The notes beneath the pieces were generated by a model. That model searched no databases. It was not told where the DNA came from and saw only the letters and a list, made by a program, of their open reading frames with translations. From NCBI GenBank assembly GCA_050633285.1, contig JBOEGG010000008.1, positions 1-64,000 on the forward strand: a stretch of 64,000 nucleotides of DNA, given 5' to 3'. Positions 7,039 through 15,800 of the stretch are shown one piece after another. The stretch's first letter is position 1. Each line of letters starts with the position of its first letter. A program made the translations under genes and the position numbers. This stretch comes from UBA1672 sp050633285. GTDB lineage: Bacteria > Pseudomonadota > Alphaproteobacteria > Micavibrionales > Micavibrionaceae.

Positions 7039-8504
7039 AACGTAAACTTAAAAACTCTACCTATCAATCGAAGGCCATAAAGCCAACGATGAAAAAGCAT
7101 ATGAAAGCGTTGGGTGTTTCTAATGAGCGCGCCTACATAGCTTGGTGCGCCGCTCATAACTTCGATACAACTTTGCAAAAAAGCAGAGAGAGTATGGATG
7201 AAGAGTACGATGTCCACATGAATGGGCGTCGTATAATGAGTGAGCATGCTCGAGTTCATCATAACCCTGATCGTTTTATTCGTGACGTGTGTCTGGGGCG
7301 CACTGATGTGAATGATATAACACGTTCAAACTGGCGTGAAGTTGGCGTGGTTATTGTCAAGACATCTTCTGATGCTCGATATAGAGAAGGGCTTTCGGAA
7401 TTCCTTTTATGTATGAATAAGAAGGCCAAATTTGTTTTTGAGACAGTAACGCTAGGAGATCGGAAATTTAGATATATTCAAGCTCTTATTCATTTTTATG
7501 ATTATCGAAGTTATTGGATACGCGATATAGAAGAATGGGTGCCTAGTACACATAACGTGGAAGGGCAGTTCAAGGCTCTGACGTCTCATTTGTTTGAGAT
7601 GTATCCTGTTCCAGATTTCATGGTCTCACCTTGGTTTAGAAAGGATGATGTTTCAGAAAATTACCGTGATTGGTATCTACATTTGGCTTCTGGAAAAAAT
7701 ATCCGTAGCGCTGATTTGCCTGTCGAATTTACGAAAAAAATGGCACATAACTTCATGCAGGCTCCAAATCACTGTAGCGTCGAGCAGGCAATAAAGTGGG
7801 GGCATGTTCATGCATTAGGTGGCGATAAGCGCTTAGCTGATGCGGTATTGGCATCACGTGTAGGAGAAACGCTTGATCAGCATAAGTTTTGGACATCGGT
7901 TTTTAGTTTCTTTGTTGATAGTCCTATGCTTGACCGTGCGCATGTTGGGCCGATCATTGATTATTTATATGCCCAAAAATTTGAAGTAAGAGAATGTGTG
8001 ACAGCCCCTGGTGTTGTTGAGCACATCTATCCACCTCAACCTAATTTATCCATGAAGGGTAGAGCAGTTGAGGCATTGTTGAAGCAGGTTGATAGATGGC
8101 ATGGAAATCTTGCTAAATCTAGTGATGCGCAAAAGTACTTCTTTAAGAAATCGGGTATTCCAGAGTACAGACAAAAAACTGGCGAAGATAAGCAGGATGT
8201 TTGGAGTATTAGAGAGCTTCTATCTGGCGCTGAACTAATTAAAGAGGGGCGTGATATGCAGCATTGTGTTGCTTCTTATGCGCGTGCTTGTGCGGCTGAA
8301 AGATGTTCAATATGGGCGATGGAATATGTGTCATCAAAAGGCATTCAAAAACACCAAACAATTGAAGTGTCACAGTTAAAGCAAATTGTCCAATGTCGTG
8401 GAAAGCGTAACTCTTACCCAACAAAGTCTGAGTTAAATATTATCAAGAAATGGGGGCAGACCGTTGGGTTGTCTGTGTCTCCATATGTTGTAAGTCGAGG
8501 TTAA
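7035..8504 (+). CDS. PcfJ-like protein coupled to RtcB-PrfH
   Basis: A 489-aa protein whose C-terminal third carries the PcfJ-domain signature: GAELIKEGRDMQHCVASY (~398-415), a following Cys-rich stretch (ARACAAERC) and IVQCRGKRN (~451-459). The N-terminal 350 residues are mostly charged helices with no domain I can name. PcfJ was named from the conjugative plasmid pCF10 and has no established biochemical function. The ATGA overlap with prfH places it in the ribosome-repair operon, so it may sense damage, bind rRNA ends or act as an effector. That role is inference. Confidence 0.75.
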   Translation: MKRKLKNSTYQSKAIKPTMKKHMKALGVSNERAYIAWCAAHNFDTTLQKSRESMDEEYDVHMNGRRIMSEHARVHHNPDRFIRDVCLGRTDVNDITRSNWREVGVVIVKTSSDARYREGLSEFLLCMNKKAKFVFETVTLGDRKFRYIQALIHFYDYRSYWIRDIEEWVPSTHNVEGQFKALTSHLFEMYPVPDFMVSPWFRKDDVSENYRDWYLHLASGKNIRSADLPVEFTKKMAHNFMQAPNHCSVEQAIKWGHVHALGGDKRLADAVLASRVGETLDQHKFWTSVFSFFVDSPMLDRAHVGPIIDYLYAQKFEVRECVTAPGVVEHIYPPQPNLSMKGRAVEALLKQVDRWHGNLAKSSDAQKYFFKKSGIPEYRQKTGEDKQDVWSIRELLSGAELIKEGRDMQHCVASYARACAAERCSIWAMEYVSSKGIQKHQTIEVSQLKQIVQCRGKRNSYPTKSELNIIKKWGQTVGLSVSPYVVSRG

Positions 8505-8514
8505 AGAAGATCTT

Positions 8515-9021
8515 ATGGGATCAAATAATGAATATTTAATGGATGAATTGAGATTGATTTCTCTCTTCGATGTAGGGGAGCAGAAAATTATCGATCTTAT
8601 GAATAATGAGATGGTGGGTAAGCAATTGCCACTGCTTGCCGATGGCTTCTCCGATGAATATTGTAGAAGCTTTTTAAGAGAAAAGAAGCAGCTTTGGGAT
8701 GAATATGGGTTTGGCCCTTGGGCTTTCTTTATTAAAGATGAATTCGCAGGTTGGGGAGGTCTGCAACCTGAACATGGCGATGCTGATTTTGCCTTAGTGC
8801 TACATCCCAAATTTTGGGGCTGGGGGCGACAGATCTTTGACAGGGTTAAGTATCAGGCGTTTAACGAAATGAAACTCGACTCAATAACTATTTTGTTGCC
8901 TCCGAGTCGGTCAAATTCTAGAGCGGTTACTCGCCTTGGTTTTTTTGAGGATGGAGAATTAACTGTTTCAGGTGAGATGTTTACGAGATACCGTCTTACT
9001 AAGCCTAGGCCTGAAACGTGA
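8515..9021 (+). CDS. GNAT-family N-acetyltransferase (RimJ/RimL-like)
   Basis: A 168-aa acetyl-CoA-dependent acetyltransferase. It shows the GNAT beta-strand pattern: FGPWAFFIKDEFAGWGGLQ (strands 3 and 4), ADFALVLHPKFWGWG in place of the pyrophosphate loop, and SNSRAVTRLGF at the C-terminal part of the fold. The usual Q/RxxGxG/A loop is poorly matched, so the acceptor and activity are uncertain. It starts 10 bases after the PcfJ-like gene behind an AAGAAG and probably belongs to that transcription unit. An internal ATG at 8539 is an alternative start. Confidence 0.75.
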   Translation: MGSNNEYLMDELRLISLFDVGEQKIIDLMNNEMVGKQLPLLADGFSDEYCRSFLREKKQLWDEYGFGPWAFFIKDEFAGWGGLQPEHGDADFALVLHPKFWGWGRQIFDRVKYQAFNEMKLDSITILLPPSRSNSRAVTRLGFFEDGELTVSGEMFTRYRLTKPRPET

Positions 9022-9038
9022 TTTTAATTTCGTTTGTT

Positions 9039-9120
9039 GTAAGTATTAGTGTTTTGTACTTTTTAACATCGATGACATTGAAGAGTAAAACCAGCCGATT
9101 GCGCACATCCATAACCAATT
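9039..9120. repeat. Imperfect ~82-bp direct repeat, left copy
   Basis: Aligns without gaps to 12170-12251 at about three quarters of positions. On the minus strand both copies stay open in one frame and translate to a shared core, VRNRL(V/I)LLFN then IDVKK, with 7 of the 15 changed codons synonymous. That suggests a decayed protein-coding sequence. The two copies bracket the LysR/DoxX/pirin/GST genes. Confidence 0.6.
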
Positions 9121-9127
9121 GATACTG

Positions 9128-10048
9128 TTAATCTGACCAGGGCAATGATTTACATGCTAATGTAATATGATCAACAAATAAGCGCAGGCGTGTTGATAGG
9201 TAACGGTTAGGCATGAAGACAGCATGTATGTCACGATTTGGCCAGGATATATATTCTGGAAGGATCTGCTTGACCAGACCTTCTTTCAAAGGCTCTGCAA
9301 TATAAAATATAGGAAGGATGGCTATCCCAACGCCTTTAATAACAGCTTCGCGCATCATTTCACCTGTATCGCATTTGAACGTTCCTTGTAGTTTAACGTG
9401 CCCTTCTTTGCCATTTTGGTCTTTATATCGCCACTCATGTGAGCCTTGGTTACGTGTATAAGCGAGTACGTTATGATCTGCTAGTTCTTTTGGGTGTTGG
9501 GGGATCCCATGTTTTCCTATGTATTCTGGGCTAGCACAAATATAAATTGGGCAAGAAGCTAATCGTCTTGAAATAAGCGATGAATCTTGAAGAGCTCCAA
9601 TTCTGATCGCAAGATCAAACCCTTCGGCAGAGATGTCGACATAACGATCATCAAAGCTTAGATCCAAATTCACATCAGGGTATTGCTTCGCAAATGAAGC
9701 AATGGCTTTACCAAGGTACTTTATGCCAACACTGAAAGGGATGCTTACTTTTAACGTGCCATGTGGACATGACTTTAACTCGTGTATTTGCTCCTTAGCT
9801 TCTTGCAAATCCTCCATGGCACGGCTAGCACGTTCAAAGAATATTGCGCCTTCTTCGGTCACGGAAACATTTCGTGTTGTTCTATTTAGTAGCTTTGTCT
9901 GAAGTTCAAATTCTAAATTCTGTACCTGTTTGGACACAGCTGAGCTTGTGATTCCAAGCTCTCTCGCGGCACCGGCGAAGCTGGTGTTCTTCACAACCTT
10001 AATGAATATACCAATACGTGATAAATGATCCATATTATTATCAATCAA
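9128..10048 (-). CDS. LysR-family transcriptional regulator
   Basis: A 306-aa regulator with an N-terminal winged helix-turn-helix (~6-65: FAGAARELGITSSAVSKQV, then LLNRTTRNVSVTEEG) and a C-terminal two-lobed inducer-binding domain (~95-295). It is transcribed away from doxX, with about 105 bases between the two starts, the usual arrangement for a LysR regulator of its divergent neighbours. The likely targets are the DoxX/pirin/GST genes and itself, with an electrophile or quinone as inducer; the ligand is not visible. The ATG at residue 6 is an alternative start. Confidence 0.92.
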   Translation of the reverse strand: MIDNNMDHLSRIGIFIKVVKNTSFAGAARELGITSSAVSKQVQNLEFELQTKLLNRTTRNVSVTEEGAIFFERASRAMEDLQEAKEQIHELKSCPHGTLKVSIPFSVGIKYLGKAIASFAKQYPDVNLDLSFDDRYVDISAEGFDLAIRIGALQDSSLISRRLASCPIYICASPEYIGKHGIPQHPKELADHNVLAYTRNQGSHEWRYKDQNGKEGHVKLQGTFKCDTGEMMREAVIKGVGIAILPIFYIAEPLKEGLVKQILPEYISWPNRDIHAVFMPNRYLSTRLRLFVDHITLACKSLPWSD

Positions 10049-10066
10049 ATGGAATTAATTAATTTC

Positions 10067-10088
10067 AATTATAACATATTATCAATTT
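10067..10088. promoter_or_regulatory. AT-rich dyad between LysR and doxX
   Basis: ATAA-CATA-TTAT (10071-10082), flanked by AATT on both sides, midway in the divergent intergenic region. Position and symmetry suit a LysR operator, but in sequence this AT-rich such dyads arise easily by chance. Confidence 0.3.
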
Positions 10089-10153
10089 TTATTCCTTATG
10101 TCAGAATTAATTATAGATGAAACAAATGATTGAATATTGAAGGGAATAAAATC

Positions 10154-10585
10154 ATGCCGCAGGAACAATCACATAATTATGGAGCCTTAGTGACAAGGCT
10201 CGCCTTTGGAGGGATGTTAGTCTCGCATGGCTTACTTAAACTGATGGTGTTCACTATGCCTGGAACGGTTGCCTTTTTTGAAAGTCAGGGTTTTCCGGCT
10301 GCAACGGCGTACTTAGCCGTGTTCGGTGAGATTGCTGGTGGAACGGCTATACTTTTAGGGCTTTATACTCGATTGGCTTCTTTGCTTTCCATCCCCATTC
10401 TATTAGGCGCAACTTTTGTACATGCTAGTAATGGCTGGGTTTTTAGTAATGTAGGCGGTGGTTGGGAATATCCAGTATTTTTAGCTGTTATTGCTATCAG
10501 CGTTGCTTTGCAGGGTAGTGGGCCATTTGCGATACGCAAGCTTCCGATTATTGATGCCATCATTCCGAATATTTTGAAGGCATAA
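10154..10585 (+). CDS. DoxX family membrane protein
   Basis: A 143-aa inner-membrane protein with about four hydrophobic helices and the family's N-terminal pattern (RLAFGGMLVSHGLLKL, then FFESQGFPA). DoxX-family proteins occur in thiosulfate:quinone oxidoreductase complexes and in oxidative or thiol-stress operons. The ATG at 10154, eight bases after GAAGGGA, is preferred over an upstream TTG at 10130. It is followed 16 bases later by the pirin gene, so they are probably co-transcribed under the divergent LysR. Confidence 0.88.
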   Translation: MPQEQSHNYGALVTRLAFGGMLVSHGLLKLMVFTMPGTVAFFESQGFPAATAYLAVFGEIAGGTAILLGLYTRLASLLSIPILLGATFVHASNGWVFSNVGGGWEYPVFLAVIAISVALQGSGPFAIRKLPIIDAIIPNILKA

Positions 10586-10601
10586 AAGGAAGGAAAAACA
10601 A

Positions 10602-11303
10602 ATGATTGAACATTATCCTTATAAAGACTTGGGTCATCATGATTTAGGCTGGTTAGATGCTCATTATCATTTCAGCTTTGCGGATTATCTAAACCGTAAC
10701 CGAATGGGATTTGGAGCATTACGCGTTATTAATGATGATGTGATTATGGCGGGAGCTGGATTTGATACACATCCCCATAAAGATATGGAGATTATAACGT
10801 ACGTTCGAAAAGGCGCTATCACACACCACGATTCGAGAGGGAATGAAGGCCGTATTGAAGCTGGTAGTGTTCAAGTTATGAGTGCCGGAACTGGTATTTA
10901 TCATTCTGAATTCAATCTTGAAAGTGAAGACACAAATCTCTTTCAAATATGGATAAAACCAAAGTATGAAGGGGCAAAACCACAATGGAAGGCGATGCAT
11001 TTCCCCAAGGGTGAAATTAAGAAGACATTGCCCTTGCTTGTGTCCGGCTTTGAAGAGGATGAACAAGATGGCGTTTTACATATTCATCAAGATGCTAGAA
11101 TTTATGGTGGTATAATTGGTGAAGGACAAACCCTAGAACATCCCATAACAAATCAAGCTTACTTTCTACTTTCTGATGGGGAAGTAATGGTTGATGGTCA
11201 AAGGCTGATGAAAGGTGATGGCGCCGAGATAACTAAGGTGAGAGTAGTCACGGTAGAGGCTATAAAGCCATCAGAAATTCTAATCATAGATGTACCACAA
11301 TAA
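10602..11303 (+). CDS. Pirin family protein (YhhW-like cupin)
   Basis: A 233-aa bicupin. The pirin metal site is intact: THPHKDMEIITYV gives H57 and H59, and GIYHSEFN gives H101 and E103, the canonical three-His one-Glu ligands. Bacterial relatives such as YhhW have quercetin 2,3-dioxygenase activity; others act as redox-sensing modulators. The start is preceded by AAGGAAGG. It sits between doxX and a GST gene, consistent with handling phenolic or electrophilic compounds. Confidence 0.93.
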   Translation: MIEHYPYKDLGHHDLGWLDAHYHFSFADYLNRNRMGFGALRVINDDVIMAGAGFDTHPHKDMEIITYVRKGAITHHDSRGNEGRIEAGSVQVMSAGTGIYHSEFNLESEDTNLFQIWIKPKYEGAKPQWKAMHFPKGEIKKTLPLLVSGFEEDEQDGVLHIHQDARIYGGIIGEGQTLEHPITNQAYFLLSDGEVMVDGQRLMKGDGAEITKVRVVTVEAIKPSEILIIDVPQ

Positions 11304-11420
11304 CTGAATATATTAAGATCCATTGGACCGGATAATATATGAAACCATGAACTATTTTTAAGCATAATCGCTTGAAATAATTAACAACTAAATTCCAAAA
11401 CTCAAAAGAAAGAAATTATT

Positions 11421-12044
11421 ATGTACACACTTTATTCAATACCAGGAACCTGCTCAACAGGTATTACTATTTTACTGAAGAAGCTAGCTGTAGATTTCAA
11501 AACAGTGGCTCGTGAAGATGTTCCTAATTATACAGAAATCGTTCCAACCAATGCCGTTCCAGCTTTAAAGACCGAAGACGGTCAAATTATCACTGAGGGT
11601 GCTGCTATTGTTTTATACTTACTTGAAAAGCACAATAACGATATGTTGCCAGCAGATTTGTCTGAGAAAGCTGAATTTCTCAAATGGCTTATGTTCGATT
11701 ATGCTACATTACACGTCTCGTATTCCAAGCTTTTTACCATCGCTATGAAAGTAAAAATGGATGAGGCAGAACAAGCGGATGTGATGCAACAACTTGGTGA
11801 CCAAACGTCGGCACTTTGGGAAATAGTAGATAAACGTTTATCGGGCAAAACGTTTATAATGGGAGATCAGGCAACCGTCGTTGATTATTTGATGGCTATT
11901 TATAGTAGTTGGGGGAATTATTTCCCAAATGTAAAAATTTCTCTGGGCCAAAATGTTGAGCGTTTCATTGCGGACGTACAGGCATTGCCAGAATTTAAGG
12001 CAGGTTTTCAAACAGAACAAATACAGTTTAAAGCTGCCGCATAA
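11421..12044 (+). CDS. Glutathione S-transferase
   Basis: A 207-aa cytosolic GST. It has an N-terminal thioredoxin fold with a cis-proline segment (VPALK, 46-50) and the glutathione-binding TEGAAI (~58-63), then an all-helical domain from ~85. TCSTG at residues 10-14 puts a cysteine where beta-class bacterial GSTs keep theirs. It conjugates or reduces electrophiles with glutathione. It is 117 bases after the pirin gene, with AGAAAG before the ATG, and is followed by a strong terminator, so it is the last gene of the module. Confidence 0.9.
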   Translation: MYTLYSIPGTCSTGITILLKKLAVDFKTVAREDVPNYTEIVPTNAVPALKTEDGQIITEGAAIVLYLLEKHNNDMLPADLSEKAEFLKWLMFDYATLHVSYSKLFTIAMKVKMDEAEQADVMQQLGDQTSALWEIVDKRLSGKTFIMGDQATVVDYLMAIYSSWGNYFPNVKISLGQNVERFIADVQALPEFKAGFQTEQIQFKAAA

Positions 12045-12066
12045 AATTTAAGTGAAATCAATTAAG

Positions 12067-12101
12067 GAAAGCTGTGCGTTAAACTAGCACGGCTTTCTTT
12101 T
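12067..12101 (+). terminator. Rho-independent terminator after the GST gene
   Basis: GAAAGCTGTGC (12067-12077) pairs with GCACGGCTTTC (12087-12097), 11 bp with one G-T pair and a 9-base loop, followed by TTTTC. It is 22 bases past the GST stop. Confidence 0.85.
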
Positions 12102-12169
12102 CATTTTATTGCCGTTTTCTGGAGGCGTTTCGGGCTTGCGTAGGGAGGTGGGCATGCCTAGAAGGTACT

Positions 12170-12251
12170 GTAATGATTTGTCTTTTGTGCTTTTTGACGT
12201 CGATTGTATTAAAAAGTAAAATCAGTCGGTTGCGCACCCCCGCAACCAATA
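12170..12251. repeat. Imperfect ~82-bp direct repeat, right copy
   Basis: Partner of 9039-9120. This copy also contains a perfect hairpin GGTTGCG-CACCCC-CGCAACC near its right end, which the left copy lacks. On the minus strand the open frame extends both ways for about 50 codons, with no recognisable domain. Confidence 0.6.
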
Positions 12252-12264
12252 AAATTAAACGCTT

Positions 12265-12290
12265 AGCCGCTTTCGAGCGGCTTTTATTTT
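12265..12290 (+). terminator. Hairpin terminator with TTCG tetraloop
   Basis: AGCCGCT (12265-12271), loop TTCG, AGCGGCT (12276-12282), then TTTTATTTT. A perfect 7-bp stem closed by a stable UUCG loop. No gene ends immediately before it on the + strand; it lies just beyond the right direct repeat. Confidence 0.75.
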
Positions 12291-12468
12291 GTCTGGGGCT
12301 ACTTTAGGGCTGCCCCTTAAATCATATATTGCCTATTTAGTGTCATCTATAGAATATACCTACCACTCTAGCGTATTCCTACCGTATCAGCGCAAACGTA
12401 CGCGGAAAATTTTGATTATTGTGAAACTTCTAACAATAAGGATAGGGCATATTCTTTTACGCTTTTGA

Positions 12469-12744
12469 TCACCATGGTGTTTTGTCATAAAAGTCAGGCT
12501 CTTTCCCATTATAGAAGGCCTCCCAAAATACATGTTCTATCGTTAACAGGCGCATTATTATTTCTTCAAATACTGAATATTTGCTCTGCTCAAGTATATT
12601 GAATTTCTTTTGATATTCCATCACCTCTTGGTGAGCGTAAATTTTGTTCCGTAAATGTTTTACTCCTGCCCATTTTTGCGTGCTTTACTTACAAAGCTTA
12701 GGATACTGCAAAATCATCATCTGGCGCTCGTATACGCTTTTCAT
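12469..12744 (-). pseudogene. Remnant of a HEPN-like (AbiU2-type) gene
   Basis: A minus-strand frame runs from an ATG at 12744 to a TGA at 12469-12471 with one in-frame TAA at 12685-12687. The 71 codons after that stop look strongly coding and contain LRNKIYAHQE, which fits the Rx4-6H catalytic motif of HEPN ribonucleases. They end in a helical segment (FEEIIMRLLTIEHVFWEAF) resembling the C-terminus of AbiU2-like proteins. The upstream 19 codons are weaker. It is probably a decayed toxin or abortive-infection gene; a sequencing error at the stop cannot be excluded. The flanking 12291-12468 and 12745-12882 hold nothing else I can support. Confidence 0.4.
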
Positions 12745-12882
12745 GTAACCACCTAGCCAATCTTGCCGTCATGTGGAGTTTTTCCAATCGGAGTCAGTAC
12801 CTAAAAATGTTAAATATTTAGGTTGGCTCTATTTTTTATTATAAACGTATCTAACAGCCTAAATTTTTGGTATTTAATTCCT

Positions 12883-15800
12883 ATGAACGATTTAACTGGA
12901 CAGCTTGAAAGATGCGTACTCTATTGGAGGCAATGTCTTGTCGACTCCGTTGAATTTGAAATTAAGACAGACACTATTCTTGATAAGATACAGAAAGACG
13001 AGGATCACTTTTCGTTATCTCAGGCAACTGTAAGTAAATTTTTCACTGCATATAAAGATAAGAAGTTCCCAAAGAAGAAATCTTCTAAAGCTTTTAAAGA
13101 AGATGAAGACGAATTATCCTCTGTCCCTGTCTTATACGCTCCCATTGTATTACGTCATGTCGATTTTCAAAGGCGTGGCACTGATATTATTCCGCTTTGG
13201 ATCAGGGGGCGTTTAGATAAGGATGGTAAACTTACAATTACGCCGGACAGCTTTCCTGCTTTTAATGACAAGTTCATAGAACCGTGCCGTAATAGCGTCT
13301 TTTCATTTGGTGTTTATCAGCAAAAGATTGAAGAAGCGCTTGGACATGTTGGGTCTATACCAGAGAATATAACGCAGAAGGATCTGGAAGAGTATCTTGT
13401 AAAGCTTTTGCATGAGCATCTTGATGTAGAGTTTGTTGTTAGCGACCACAATGGAACATGTGTGCAAACCGAGGATGTATATTACGTCCTGGATTTGCAG
13501 ACAGGTGGAGCAAGCGCCGCATTACTTGATTTATATTCTGATATCGATGCGTCTGAAACGGTACCATTGCTGATTGAGGCAACATTATCGTCTGCCCAAA
13601 CCAAGATTTTATCGGCAAATACTGTTCTTGAGAAATCACACACCGGACATGTAACGGGGGATTATCCGTTAAATGATGCTCAGAGGCTTGCTCTTTATGC
13701 TGATTTGCAAATGGATGATGGTGATATTCTTGCTGTCACCGGGCCGCCAGGCACTGGTAAAACAACACTGATTGGAAATATAATTGCTTCTGAGTGGGTG
13801 AATGCTGCTCTGGAAAAGCAAGGGGCACCTATTGTTTTGGTGACATCAACAAATAATCAGGCCGTTCAAAATGCGTTGAATAGTATTTCTGGTGATGATG
13901 ATTTACCCAAGAATCATCCGTTCGCTCAGGACGAAAATAAAGTAATTTTGTTTGATCGCTGGGTTCAAGGCGTTCAGTCTTTTGGAACGCTATTACCCTC
14001 TGATAGAGAAGCCGGTAATAGAGACATATATGAGAATTTTCAATGTATGCAGCGGAGTTATGAATCAGGGAAGTCATGGAAGGGTTGGTTAGATGATTTA
14101 GAGGTTCCTGATGAACGAGAAGGGAGGCAACAGCATTACATAGCATGTGCGAACAAAGCGTTTGTAGGACAGAATATTGCAACCCTTTCTGATGCAATTG
14201 AGTGCGTACATGCCGAACTTATTCTGGCTAAGGCATATCTTGATAAGGCTATTGATTTAAAGGTTAAAACAGAAGCATTTAATATTGAATATGATGGATG
14301 TGATGTTGAAGCATTTTTAAATGAAAAAGTGGATGTACTAAAAGAGCAACAACAGAAATTAGAGGAACAAAATGATGCGGCTAGAGTTGAGGTTGATACG
14401 CAAGAAAGTAATTTAACAGAATATCAAGGCCATGCGCATGAAGCTTTGCGTTTATCGCAAAATAAAGATATTTTTGAAGCATTGGGCGCATTATTTTCAA
14501 AAAACATGCGTCAAAGACGATCTACACGTGTGATTGAGTTTCTATCTAGCCATAAAATATCAAATGACGATTGGGGCTTTACGACAACATTATCTGAGTA
14601 TGATATTAGAGGGCACTTGTCGCTTATTGAAAATAAGAAGAAAGAGGCATTACAAAGCGCGAAGAACGCTTTCGAGAAACAGAAAGAACAATTACTAGCG
14701 TTAGAAAAAGCACTTCTCCAGTGGGAAGAAAAACAATCTGATTATCGTGCATTAAGGACGGCGTGGGCGGGTGTATTAAATGACCTACAGGCAGACGATT
14801 CAAGGCTTACCTCCGTTTTGCGTGATCCCAAAAGCTTTGAAAAAGAAATTGATACATCTTTACGATTACTAACTTTTCAGCTTGCAGCGCGTTACTGGGA
14901 GGGTGAATGGCTACAAGAGTTTGAAACGCTTTATGAAGATGAACCCAAAAAACTATACGGCTATACAAAAGAGCGTGTTGAAGCATTCTTACGCAGGCTT
15001 TCAAAATTAACGCCATGCCTTGCTTCTACGGCGTATACGGCTCCCAAAATGTTTAGATATTTTGATACTGGGATTAAAGATTCTGCTGAAAATTCAAATC
15101 CCCCCTTATTTGATACGATTGACCTTTTGATTATGGATGAGGCAGGGCAGGTCGCTCCTGAAAAGGGTATAGCGCCGCTAAGTTTGGCCAAAAAAGCTTT
15201 GATTGTTGGAGATACAGATCAAATTGAACCGATTTTTGAGCATAACCGATATGAAGATGGACAACTTCTTCGTAAGCATGGCCTATCGAGGTACCTTGAT
15301 GATATGGAGTATCGTGGAGCTTTAAGCCACTCTGGTAATATGATGGCTCTGGCAAAAAAAGTGAGCGTCTTATCACTTGATGAGCAAACGCAAGGTATGT
15401 TCTTGAGTGAGCACCGAAGATGCTTGCCTGAAATTATCGCGTATTGTAATGAACTGGTTTATGAAGGGCGGATTATTCCTAAAACTATCCCAGAGGTTGA
15501 TCCTGAGTTTCCTGCTATGGGCTATGCGCATATTCCGGGTGAATCCAAACACAGAAATGGTCAGAGCCGCTATAATGAAGCAGAGGCAACGACTATCGCT
15601 AAATGGGTGTCAGACAATGCAGATCGGCTGATGCAAACATATGGTGGCAATGGTAAAAGCTTGAAAGACATTGTCGGTATTGTAACGCCTTTTGCTGCAC
15701 AAAAGAATTGTATTACTGAGGCGCTTAATAATCATAATGTCGATAGTGATATTCGCGTAGGAACAGTGCATACCTTTCAAGGCGCAGAGCGTGATCTTAT

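Noticed and set aside
12228..12247. Hairpin GGTTGCG...CGCAACC followed by A as a tRNA 3' end
   Set aside because: No cloverleaf or T-arm consensus can be folded around it; it belongs to the direct repeat.
12823..12882. TTG start giving 20 extra residues on the helicase
   Set aside because: The extension is a hydrophobic, T-rich translation without a ribosome binding site; the ATG at 12883 is simpler, though not proven.
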